A stretch of 36,273 nucleotides of DNA from positions 1-36,273 of the forward strand of contig NZ_JANXRJ010000084.1 of assembly GCF_025353065.1 (NCBI RefSeq). Reading direction: 5' to 3'. Below, one piece after another: positions 24,742 to 32,531 of this stretch. The position numbers were made by a program, and so were the translations under genes. Below the pieces are notes generated by a model. It searched no databases and was not told where the DNA came from. It worked only from the letters and a program-made list of their open reading frames with translations. This stretch comes from Lapillicoccus sp. (lineage in GTDB: Bacteria; Actinomycetota; Actinomycetes; Actinomycetales; Dermatophilaceae). Positions within the stretch are counted from its first letter, which is position 1. Each line of letters begins with the position of its first letter.

Positions 24742-25620
24742 TCAGCGCCGGTTGCGGTAAGCCGTCTTCGCCGGCTTCGCCGTCCCCGACCCGAGGGGGC
24801 GCTGCTGACGGCCGTCGTCGGTCGGACCCAGCCCGCCCTGACAGCTCGGGCAGTAGAACATCGTCCGCTCGCGGGGGGCGTCGCCGATCATCGCGACGCG
24901 GACGGTCGTGCCGCACCGCAGGCAGGGACGGCCGGACCGCCCGTGGACGAAGTGCCACTCCCCCCGGTCGCCGCGACCGGTCGTCCGCTGAACGGCGCCC
25001 TCCTTGCCGCGGTCGAGCAGCAGGTGGGCCCGCTCGACCAGGGATGCGACTGCGGTGGGGGCGAGCTCGGCGGCGGGAGTCCAGGGTGGGAGGCGCTCGA
25101 GGAAGAGCGACTCCGCGGCATACATCGTGCCGACGCCCGCCAGATTCCGCTGGTCGAGGAGGGCGGCGCCGATGGTCGTCGGGCTGGCCGCGAGCCGGCG
25201 CGCGGCCTCGGCAGGATCCCAGCCGGGGCCGAGGACATCGGGCCCGAGGTGGCCGACGAGGGTGTGCTCGGCCGAGGTGGGGACGGCGTGGAGGTCGCCG
25301 AGCCGCAACCCCACGGCGGTATAGGCCTCGGCTCCGAGGAGGGCCCGGATCTGGAGGTTGGCCAGCGACCGTGCGGTCAGCGAGGCCGTGTGCTCGATGC
25401 GCCACTGCCCCTCCATCCGCAGGTGCGAGTGCACGGTGACGCCGCCGCTCAGTCGGTGGAGGATGTTCTTCCCCCGGGGAACGACCTCGAGGGTGGTCCG
25501 ACCGACCAGGTCGATGGTGGAGAGCTCGGGCCAGCGGAGGTCGGCGAGGACCAACGGCTGCCCGGCCAGCGCCTGGTCGAGCCGGTGGGCGGTGCGGTAG
25601 ACCGTGTCACCCTCGGGCAC
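24742..25620 (-). CDS. nei2: Endonuclease VIII-type DNA glycosylase (Nei2)
   Basis: A 292-residue Fpg/Nei-family bifunctional glycosylase/AP lyase that removes oxidised bases. The mature N-terminus PEGDTVYR provides catalytic Pro2 and Glu3, and PEGDT rather than PELPE marks the Nei branch. The helix-two-turn-helix segment includes LLDQRNLAGVGTMYAAESLF. The C-terminal zinc finger CLRCG...FYCPSCQ has its four Cys. A basic 30-residue tail follows. GTG 25620 begins the essential MPEGDT. It sits 51 bases after lhr on the same strand, an arrangement also known in mycobacteria. Confidence 0.92.
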   Translation of the reverse strand: MPEGDTVYRTAHRLDQALAGQPLVLADLRWPELSTIDLVGRTTLEVVPRGKNILHRLSGGVTVHSHLRMEGQWRIEHTASLTARSLANLQIRALLGAEAYTAVGLRLGDLHAVPTSAEHTLVGHLGPDVLGPGWDPAEAARRLAASPTTIGAALLDQRNLAGVGTMYAAESLFLERLPPWTPAAELAPTAVASLVERAHLLLDRGKEGAVQRTTGRGDRGEWHFVHGRSGRPCLRCGTTVRVAMIGDAPRERTMFYCPSCQGGLGPTDDGRQQRPLGSGTAKPAKTAYRNRR

Positions 25621-25638
25621 GGGTCACCCTCTGCCGCG

Positions 25639-25680
25639 GGGTCATCGTGTGCGGGGTCATCGTCCGAAGGGTCATCGTCG
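25639..25680 (-). repeat. 15-base direct repeats carrying three in-frame stops at the lhr end
   Basis: On the minus strand CGATGACCC occurs three times at exact 15-base steps. The first copy contains the lhr TGA (25674-25672), and the next two place further TGA codons in the same frame at 25659-25657 and 25644-25642. The repeat fills the lhr/nei2 gap. It looks like tandem duplication of the gene's last bases. Confidence 0.75.
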
Positions 25681-28600
25681 GAGCCGCAGCCCACGGGGGG
25701 TGGCGTGGAACCCGGCGCGAGCCAGGGCCTCCTCCAGGGGGTGACCCGACCCGAGCACCTGGGCCCCGTCGGTCTTCTCGACCGTGAGGCGGCCGAGGGC
25801 ACCCTCGCGCACCGCCAGGGCCAGCGCATCGGCGGCGGCCTGCAGCGGCGCGAGTTCGTCGGTCCAGGTCAGCAGGGTCCGGCCGCCGCGCTCGACGTAG
25901 AGGATGAGCTCACCGTCGACCATGACCACGAGAGCGCCGGCCTTGCGGCCGGGCTGGTGACCCCGGGCGACGGCCCCGGTGGAGACCCCGGCAGGTGCGG
26001 AGAGGGCATCCTCATCACGTGAGCGACCATGTGTGACAGCTGGATTGGACGCTGGCACGAAGCCGGGTGTCGTCGGGGAGGTCCCCGCTGCCGAGGATCT
26101 CGGCGAGCGCGCGCCGATGGACTGCTCCTCCGGAGCACGGGCGCCGTCGGTCGGGCGGTCGGGCCAGGGCAGGGCGGCGCCGTAGGGACTGGCGGGGTCG
26201 CAGGCTGCCAGCACGATCGCCGGGGCGTCGTCCCCCGATCGTGCGGAGACCCCCACGGCACGGCTCTGCGCCCGGAGCCGGTCGACGGCCCCGGTCGAGG
26301 CGAACTGGGCTGCCCCCAGGCCCTCGACGAAGTAGCCGCGCCGCACCCGGCCGGACTCCTCGGCGGCGGCGAGGACACGGTAGACGCCGGCGAACCCGCC
26401 GGGGACGGCCTCCGCCATGACGCTGCCGCGGGTGACCACGCCGTAGCGGTCGAGCAGCACCTCGGCCGTGGCGTAGGCGACGAGCGTGGCGTCCGTCTCG
26501 GTGTCGGGCAGCAGCGCCCAGCGGCCGGCCGCGGCCGGCGGGCCGCTGCGGACCGGCATGGTCGGCCGCGCCGGGCCACGGCCGGCACCGCCGATCCCTC
26601 CGAGACCGGAAGGCCCACCCAGGGTGCTGGGCCGACCGGCATACCGGCCTCGTCGCGGGCCGACCTGGCGGCGCTTGTGGGCGGTCCGTCCGCCGGCGAG
26701 CAGGGCGCGCAGTGGCGTGAGGGTGTCGTTGGTGAGCCGGCCGGACCAGACGAGGTCCCAGACGACGGTCAACAGCGCCTCGTCGTCGGTGCTGCCGACG
26801 GCGTCGGAGAGCGACCGGAAGAAGTAGGCGCCGCCGCCGGCGAGGGCCCCGAGCACACCGTGGTGGAGGTCACCGAGGTCGATGCTCTCGTCGGGTGGGG
26901 GCATGGTCAGGGGGGCGAGGTCGGCGAGGTGCAGCGAGACCCAGCCGTCGTCACCCGGCAGCGACCCGTGGCCCCGCCAGACGACGTCACCGCCGGACAT
27001 CAGCTCGTCGAGCATCGCCGGGGTGTAGCCGCTGACCCGGCCCGGCAGGACGAGGGTCTCGAGGGCGCTCGCGGGGACGACCGCGCCACCGAGCTGCTCC
27101 ACCGCCCGGATCAGGCCCTCCTGGCCGCGCAGGCCGCCGCCCACCCCCTGCCAGCTCGGCAGGAAGCGGGCCAGGTCGGAGCTCGTGACCGGCTCGACCT
27201 CGGCCCGCAACGCCGCGAGCGAGCGCCGCCGCAGGGTGCGGAGCACTCCGGCGTCGCAGTAGTCGAGCCCTCCCGCCCCGGCGCCCGTGGGGTCGGGCCG
27301 GAGCGCCCCCTCGACGACGCGACCGGCGCTCACCAGTCGGCGGAGCGCGTCGGCGACAACGGCCGAGCCGAGGCCCAGCCACGACGCGAGGTCGGAGGCC
27401 GGGAAGGGTCCGTGCGTGCGCGCGTAGCGGGCGACGAGGTCTCCGAGCGGATCGGGGACGGGCTGCTGGAAGATGTCCGGAACCCCGACCGGCAGTGAGC
27501 TGCCGAGGGCGTCGCGCAGCCTCGAGGCGTCCTCGATGGCCGCCCATCGCTCCTCGCCGGCGACCCGCACCCGGATGACCTGGCGGGTGCCTTCGAGCTC
27601 GACGAGCCAGCCCCCCACGCTGCGGGAGTCGGTGCCGTCCACGGTGCGCGCGACGATCGCCTCCAGGGGCAGCGCCCCCAGCGAGCGGAGCATGTCGACG
27701 ACGTCCTCGCCGTCTCGACAGCGACGATTCTCGTCGAGCCGCTGCAGCTCTGCCTCGGTCCGGGCGACAGCCTCGGGGTCGAGCAGGTCACGGAGGCTGA
27801 GCCCGTCGCCCCGGCCGAGCAGCTCCGCCAGCAGCGTCGGGTCGAGCGAGAGCGCCGCCGCTCGTCGTTCGGCCAGTGGGGAATCGCCCTCGTAGATGAA
27901 CTGGGCGACGTAGCCGAAGGTCAGGGACCGCGCGAACGGCGAGGGGTGGGCCGTCTCGACATCGACCGTGGTGATCTCGCGGGAGCCGATGCGGCGCATC
28001 AGGTCGGTCAGGCCGGGCACGTCGAAGACGTCCTGGACGCACTCGCGGACGGCTTCGAGGATGATGGGGAAGGAGGGGTACTGGCTGGCGACCTCGAGCA
28101 GCTGGGCCGACCGTTGGCGCTGCTGCCAGAGCGCCTGTCGACGGTCGGGTCGCCGGCGCGGGAGCAGCAGAGCCCGCGCGGCGCACTCGCGGAACCGGGA
28201 GGCGAACAGGGCCGACCCGCCGATCTGTTCGGTCACGAGGTCGTGGACCTCGGCGGGGTCGAGGAGGATGAGGGACAGCAGCTCGTCGGCCACCCGCTGG
28301 GCGCCCTTGGCCCGCGAGCGGGAGTCGCTCGGGTCGACGTTGCCGTCCTCGGCGCCGGTGATCTCGTCGAACTCGAGGTCGGGCAGCCGGAAGACGATGC
28401 CGTCGTCGCCGTGCATCGCCTGGACGTCGACGCCGAACCGCTCGCGCATCCGGGCCGAGACGCAGAGCGCCCACGGCGCGTGGACCGGAGCGCCGTAGGG
28501 GGACAGGACCGCGATCCGCCAGTCACCCAGCTCGTCGCGGAACCGCTCGACCACGATCGTCTTGTCGCTCGGGAGGTGGCGGGTGGCCTCCTTCTGCTCC

Positions 28601-30687
28601 TCGAGGTAGGCGAGGAGGTTGTCGGTCGCCCAGGCGTCCAGACCGGCGAGGCCGACCCGGGCCCGGGCCTTCTCGGGTGAGAGCGCCCCCACCTCGCGGA
28701 CGAAGGCGCCGACGGCCTGGCCGAGCTCGGTGGGTCGCCCGAGGGAGTCGCCCTTCCAGAACGGCAACCGGCCCGGCAGGCCGGGCGCGGGGGAGACCAG
28801 GACGCGGTCGTGCGTGATGTCCTCGATCCGCCAGCTCGAGGTGCCGAGGGTGAAGACGTCACCGATGCGGGACTCGTAGACCATCTCCTCGTCGAGCTCG
28901 CCCACCCGACGTCCGGTGCCCTCGGAACCGGCGAGGAACACGGCATACAGACCCCGGTCGGGGATCGTGCCCCCCGAGGTGACCGCGAGCCGCTGGGCTC
29001 CGCGCCGGCCGCTGAGGACGCCCGTGACCCGGTCCCAGACGAGCCGGGGTCGCAGCTCGGCGAACTCGTCGGAGGGGTAGCGCCCGGCGAGCATGTCGAG
29101 GACGGACTCGAGGACGGACCGCGGCAGCGCCGCGAACGGGGCGGCTCCGCGCACGATCTTCTCGAGGTCGTCGACGGCCCAGTCGTCGAGGGCGCACATC
29201 GCGACGATCTGCTGGGCGAGGACGTCGAGCGGGTTGGCGACGACGGCGAGCGCCTCGATGCGACCCGCCCGCATCCGCTCGACGACGACCGCGGTCTGGA
29301 CGAGGTCACCGCGGAACTTGGGGAAGAGGACCCCCCGCGACACCGCCCCGACCTGGTGCCCGGCCCGGCCGACACGCTGGAGACCGCTCGCGACGCTCGG
29401 CGGGGACTCGACCTGGATGACGAGGTCGACCGCGCCCATGTCGATGCCGAGCTCGAGGCTGCTCGTCGCGACCACGGCGGGCAGCAGGCCGGCCTTGAGC
29501 GCGTTCTCGATCTCGGACCGCTGCTCCTTGCTGACCGAGCCGTGGTGCGCCCGCGCCAGCAGTGGGGCGGCGCCGGTCGATGCGCCCGACTGCGCCATGG
29601 TCTGCGCGGGTGCGCTGCCGGGCCGGCCGCTGACGGCGGCGACGAGCGGCTCCCAGTCGACCTCATCTCCATCGTCTTCTGCGTCGTGCGGTGCAGCAGC
29701 GGTCTGCTCGTCCAGCTCGGCCTGCTCGTCGAGCTGGGTCTGGGCCAGCCGCTCCTGCCAGATCTCGTTGAGGCGGGCCGTGAGCCGTTCGGCGAGCCGG
29801 CGCGAGTTGGCGAAGACGAGGGTTGAGCGGTGGGCGGCCACGAGGTCGACGATGCGCTCCTCGACGTGCGGCCAGATCGACGCGCGCTGAGGTTCGCCGG
29901 CGGCGGGACCGGTGAGGTCCTCGGTCACCTCGCCGAGCGAGGACATGTCGGCGAGCGGGACGACGACCTTGAGGTCCCACTCCTTGGTCGACTCCGGCTG
30001 CACGATGTCGACCGGGCGGCCTCCCGCGAGGAAACGCGCCACCTCCTCGACCGGACGCACGGTCGCCGACAGCCCGATGCGTTGGGCCGGCTTGGGCAGG
30101 AGGGCGTCGAGGCGCTCGAGGCTGACCGCGAGGTGGGCGCCCCGCTTGGTGCCCGCGACCGCGTGCACCTCGTCGAGGATGACCGTCTCGATGCCGACGA
30201 GCGCTTCCCGGGCGCTCGAGGTGAGCATCAGGAACAGCGACTCGGGCGTGGTGATGAGGATGTCGGTGGGCGCCCGGTTGAAAGAGCGCCGTTCCTGCTG
30301 CGAGGTGTCACCGGAGCGGACCGAGACGCCGATGTCGGGCATCGTCTCGCCCAGCCGTGTCGCTGCGTGCCCGATGCCCACCAGGGGTGAGCGGAGGTTG
30401 CGCTCGACGTCGACCGCGAGAGCCTTGAGCGGAGAGACGTAGAGCACCCGGCACCGGGCGAGCTTCTCGGCGGGCGGAGGAGTGCTCGCGAGGCGGTCGA
30501 GGGCCCAGAGGAACGCGGACAGCGTCTTTCCTGAACCTGTGGGCGCCACGACGAGCGCATGGTGCCCGGAGCTGATGGCCTCCCAGGCGCCGGCCTGCGC
30601 CGGGGTGGGCACCGAGAACGACCCCCGGAACCACGCTGCGGTGGCGGGGGAGAAGCGATCGAGCACGTCGGGAGCGGAGGTGGCCAT
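25672..30687 (-). CDS. lhr: Lhr-type ATP-dependent DNA helicase (Lhr-Core plus long C-terminal region)
   Basis: A 1671-residue superfamily 2 helicase, full length for bacterial Lhr. Motif I is VVAPTGSGKT with Lys54, motif Ia is YVSPLKAL, and motif II is LDEVH (Asp172-His175). Motif III is LSATVRP, and motif VI QRVGRAGHQVG. A winged-helix and Lhr-core region follows, with the Lhr signature IGDVFTLGTSSWRIEDITHDRVLVSPAPG. The C-terminal 800 residues match the extended actinobacterial form. Lhr unwinds 3'-to-5', prefers RNA:DNA hybrids and belongs to a DNA-damage response. A low-complexity segment lies near the C-terminus (about 1500-1570). The start ATG 30687 has only a weak Shine-Dalgarno. Confidence 0.94.
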   Translation of the reverse strand: MATSAPDVLDRFSPATAAWFRGSFSVPTPAQAGAWEAISSGHHALVVAPTGSGKTLSAFLWALDRLASTPPPAEKLARCRVLYVSPLKALAVDVERNLRSPLVGIGHAATRLGETMPDIGVSVRSGDTSQQERRSFNRAPTDILITTPESLFLMLTSSAREALVGIETVILDEVHAVAGTKRGAHLAVSLERLDALLPKPAQRIGLSATVRPVEEVARFLAGGRPVDIVQPESTKEWDLKVVVPLADMSSLGEVTEDLTGPAAGEPQRASIWPHVEERIVDLVAAHRSTLVFANSRRLAERLTARLNEIWQERLAQTQLDEQAELDEQTAAAPHDAEDDGDEVDWEPLVAAVSGRPGSAPAQTMAQSGASTGAAPLLARAHHGSVSKEQRSEIENALKAGLLPAVVATSSLELGIDMGAVDLVIQVESPPSVASGLQRVGRAGHQVGAVSRGVLFPKFRGDLVQTAVVVERMRAGRIEALAVVANPLDVLAQQIVAMCALDDWAVDDLEKIVRGAAPFAALPRSVLESVLDMLAGRYPSDEFAELRPRLVWDRVTGVLSGRRGAQRLAVTSGGTIPDRGLYAVFLAGSEGTGRRVGELDEEMVYESRIGDVFTLGTSSWRIEDITHDRVLVSPAPGLPGRLPFWKGDSLGRPTELGQAVGAFVREVGALSPEKARARVGLAGLDAWATDNLLAYLEEQKEATRHLPSDKTIVVERFRDELGDWRIAVLSPYGAPVHAPWALCVSARMRERFGVDVQAMHGDDGIVFRLPDLEFDEITGAEDGNVDPSDSRSRAKGAQRVADELLSLILLDPAEVHDLVTEQIGGSALFASRFRECAARALLLPRRRPDRRQALWQQRQRSAQLLEVASQYPSFPIILEAVRECVQDVFDVPGLTDLMRRIGSREITTVDVETAHPSPFARSLTFGYVAQFIYEGDSPLAERRAAALSLDPTLLAELLGRGDGLSLRDLLDPEAVARTEAELQRLDENRRCRDGEDVVDMLRSLGALPLEAIVARTVDGTDSRSVGGWLVELEGTRQVIRVRVAGEERWAAIEDASRLRDALGSSLPVGVPDIFQQPVPDPLGDLVARYARTHGPFPASDLASWLGLGSAVVADALRRLVSAGRVVEGALRPDPTGAGAGGLDYCDAGVLRTLRRRSLAALRAEVEPVTSSDLARFLPSWQGVGGGLRGQEGLIRAVEQLGGAVVPASALETLVLPGRVSGYTPAMLDELMSGGDVVWRGHGSLPGDDGWVSLHLADLAPLTMPPPDESIDLGDLHHGVLGALAGGGAYFFRSLSDAVGSTDDEALLTVVWDLVWSGRLTNDTLTPLRALLAGGRTAHKRRQVGPRRGRYAGRPSTLGGPSGLGGIGGAGRGPARPTMPVRSGPPAAAGRWALLPDTETDATLVAYATAEVLLDRYGVVTRGSVMAEAVPGGFAGVYRVLAAAEESGRVRRGYFVEGLGAAQFASTGAVDRLRAQSRAVGVSARSGDDAPAIVLAACDPASPYGAALPWPDRPTDGARAPEEQSIGARSPRSSAAGTSPTTPGFVPASNPAVTHGRSRDEDALSAPAGVSTGAVARGHQPGRKAGALVVMVDGELILYVERGGRTLLTWTDELAPLQAAADALALAVREGALGRLTVEKTDGAQVLGSGHPLEEALARAGFHATPRGLRLRR

Positions 30688-30776
30688 CAGAAGGACACCC
30701 TGCCATCAGCCACCGACAACGGTCTACGCGGACGTCCCGCGGGTGCCTGCGCAGACCGATGTCGAGGCGTCAGAGA

Positions 30777-32321
30777 TCAGTTGCCGACAAGTCGCATCGA
30801 GAACGTGCCCGTACCGTCGCCGGGAGTCGTGACCGAGAGACCCACCCCGGTCAGCGAGGAGACGACGTCGCGGTAGGCCGCCGGCACCTGGTCGAGGTAG
30901 GTGGGCTTGAGCGCGCCGAGGTCGGCGAAGGCCACCACTGACGCCGTGTCACCGCCGACGACCGCCTTCTTGAAGAGATCGGTGGCGCCGAGCCCGCCGC
31001 TGGCCCGGAGTCGGGCCACATACGCGTCGGTCGTGGCGAGGTAGACGGTGTTGCCGTCGACACCGTGCTTGACGACGTTGTCGACACTGCCGAGCTGGCT
31101 CAGTTTCGTGACGAGGCCGTCGACCTTCGGGCCATCGGCGGTCACGTCCTTGATCCCGACCGTCGGGAGGTTGGCGCTGGACAGGGACGTGAGGTCCTGT
31201 TTCGGCAGGGCGAGCGTGAGACTCTGCCCGAGGACGAGCTGGAGGTCGCCCGGGAGGGTCACCCCGAGCTGGCTCTCGACCTGGGAGATCGTGTCGGCCG
31301 GGAGGGCCTTGGAGATCTGCGGCCACATCGCGCCCACCGCGTCGCCCAGACCGTTGACCTGGAGTGCCGCCATGGTGTCGTCGGGCAGGGACGCCGCGCC
31401 TGCGCCCTTTTGCGCACCCGAGCTCTTGCCCAGGGCCTGGCCACCGCGGAACGAGCCCGCGAGCTCGACGTAGTCGGCGTCGAAGCGGAGCGCCACCGAG
31501 ACCCGGCCGGCCGCGGCCAGCTGCGAGGGGTCCACCGGCGTCGACCCGGCGGCAAGGCTCTTGACGAGGTCCCCGAGCCCCTTCGAGTCGACCCACGCCG
31601 AGGCGATGCCGGTGTCGCCGAGTGCGGACATGTCACCGGTGTAGGTCGAGTTCGTCGCGAGGGACCCCTTCGCGAGGTCGGCGAGCACCGCTGCGCCGTC
31701 ACCCTTCGGCGTCATCAGCGCGAAGCCGTCCTTCGTCGTGACATCGAGGTCGGCGCCCCCGCCCGCCGTCGTGGAGATCTTGTTGATACCCGCCTGCGCC
31801 TTCGCTTCGTCCTTGACGGCGACGGCGATGACGACATGAGGCTTGTCCTTGGTGCCACCCGGCAGGAGGGCGAGACCGGCCCGGTCGCCGAGCCAGGGCT
31901 CGACGTCGGTCGTGTAGTCGAGCGACTTCAGCTTCGGCTCGGCGTCGACCACGAAGGTCCAGAGCGTCTTCTTGACGTCGGGGTCCGTGCCCTGCTTGGC
32001 CACCTGGGGCAGCTTGCCCAGGAAGCGGGTAGCGGCGATCTTCTGCCCGACGGACGGATCGGCATCGAACCGCACATAAGCCAGGGCGGTTGCGGGGATG
32101 ACGCTGTCGGGCTGCCCGCCGTGCGGCGCGAGCCGGGCCTGGTAGGCGAACGCGCCTCCCCCGACGAGCAGCACCGCCGTGGCGGCTCCTCCGATGAGCA
32201 GGCCGCGCGTGGTACCGCGGCCCTGCGGAGCGGGCCCGAAGCTGAGCTGGTCGGCACCCTCCGTCCCCGCCGGCTGGTGCTGCGGGTCGAACGGACCCTG
32301 TGGGCCCGGGTACTGGGACAT
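30777..32321 (-). CDS. DUF3352-like single-pass membrane protein
   Basis: A 514-residue protein with a 40-residue Pro/Gln/Gly-rich cytosolic start, one membrane helix (GLLIGGAATAVLLVGGGAFAYQA, about 43-65) and a large extracytoplasmic part. That part has the DUF3352 pattern: VIPATALAYVRFDADPS, EPWLGDRAGLALLP, HVVIAVAVKDEAKA, and a C-terminal copy-like half with VVAFADLG. The function is unknown; I infer cell-envelope location only. ATG 32321 is chosen because AGGGGG lies nine bases upstream; the open frame upstream lacks a ribosome site. The next gene downstream on the same strand is lhr, 89 bases away. Confidence 0.78.
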   Translation of the reverse strand: MSQYPGPQGPFDPQHQPAGTEGADQLSFGPAPQGRGTTRGLLIGGAATAVLLVGGGAFAYQARLAPHGGQPDSVIPATALAYVRFDADPSVGQKIAATRFLGKLPQVAKQGTDPDVKKTLWTFVVDAEPKLKSLDYTTDVEPWLGDRAGLALLPGGTKDKPHVVIAVAVKDEAKAQAGINKISTTAGGGADLDVTTKDGFALMTPKGDGAAVLADLAKGSLATNSTYTGDMSALGDTGIASAWVDSKGLGDLVKSLAAGSTPVDPSQLAAAGRVSVALRFDADYVELAGSFRGGQALGKSSGAQKGAGAASLPDDTMAALQVNGLGDAVGAMWPQISKALPADTISQVESQLGVTLPGDLQLVLGQSLTLALPKQDLTSLSSANLPTVGIKDVTADGPKVDGLVTKLSQLGSVDNVVKHGVDGNTVYLATTDAYVARLRASGGLGATDLFKKAVVGGDTASVVAFADLGALKPTYLDQVPAAYRDVVSSLTGVGLSVTTPGDGTGTFSMRLVGN

Positions 32322-32344
32322 GACGGTGTTCCCCCTGAGAAATT

Positions 32345-32376
32345 CCTGACTACTGACCCGCGCATCGTAAGTCAGG
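32345..32376. promoter_or_regulatory. Inverted repeat upstream of the DUF3352 gene
   Basis: CCTGACT (32345-32351) and AGTCAGG (32370-32376) lie 18 bases apart, in the locally AT-richer region before ATG 32321. On the minus strand a -10-like TACGAT falls between the arms. It may be an operator over the promoter or an mRNA leader hairpin. Confidence 0.4.
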
Positions 32377-32462
32377 TAGCCGACACCCGCCGACAAAATC
32401 TACACATACTGTCCATTCCGTTATCGGGTCCTGCACCTCGCACGACGTGGAGTCACCACCGA

Positions 32463-32496
32463 CGAGGGCGACCCCGCCGTAGCGGAGTCGCCCTCG
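32463..32496 (-). terminator. Terminator hairpin after the M6 protease gene
   Basis: A perfect 10-base inverted repeat, CGAGGGCGAC (32463-32472) and GTCGCCCTCG (32487-32496), with CCGC/GCGG continuing the stem around a CGTA loop. It lies 35 bases past the protease stop. No U-run follows. Confidence 0.8.
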
Positions 32497-32531
32497 CGGT
32501 CGAGATCGCGGCTGGCTGCCGCCGGGACGGG

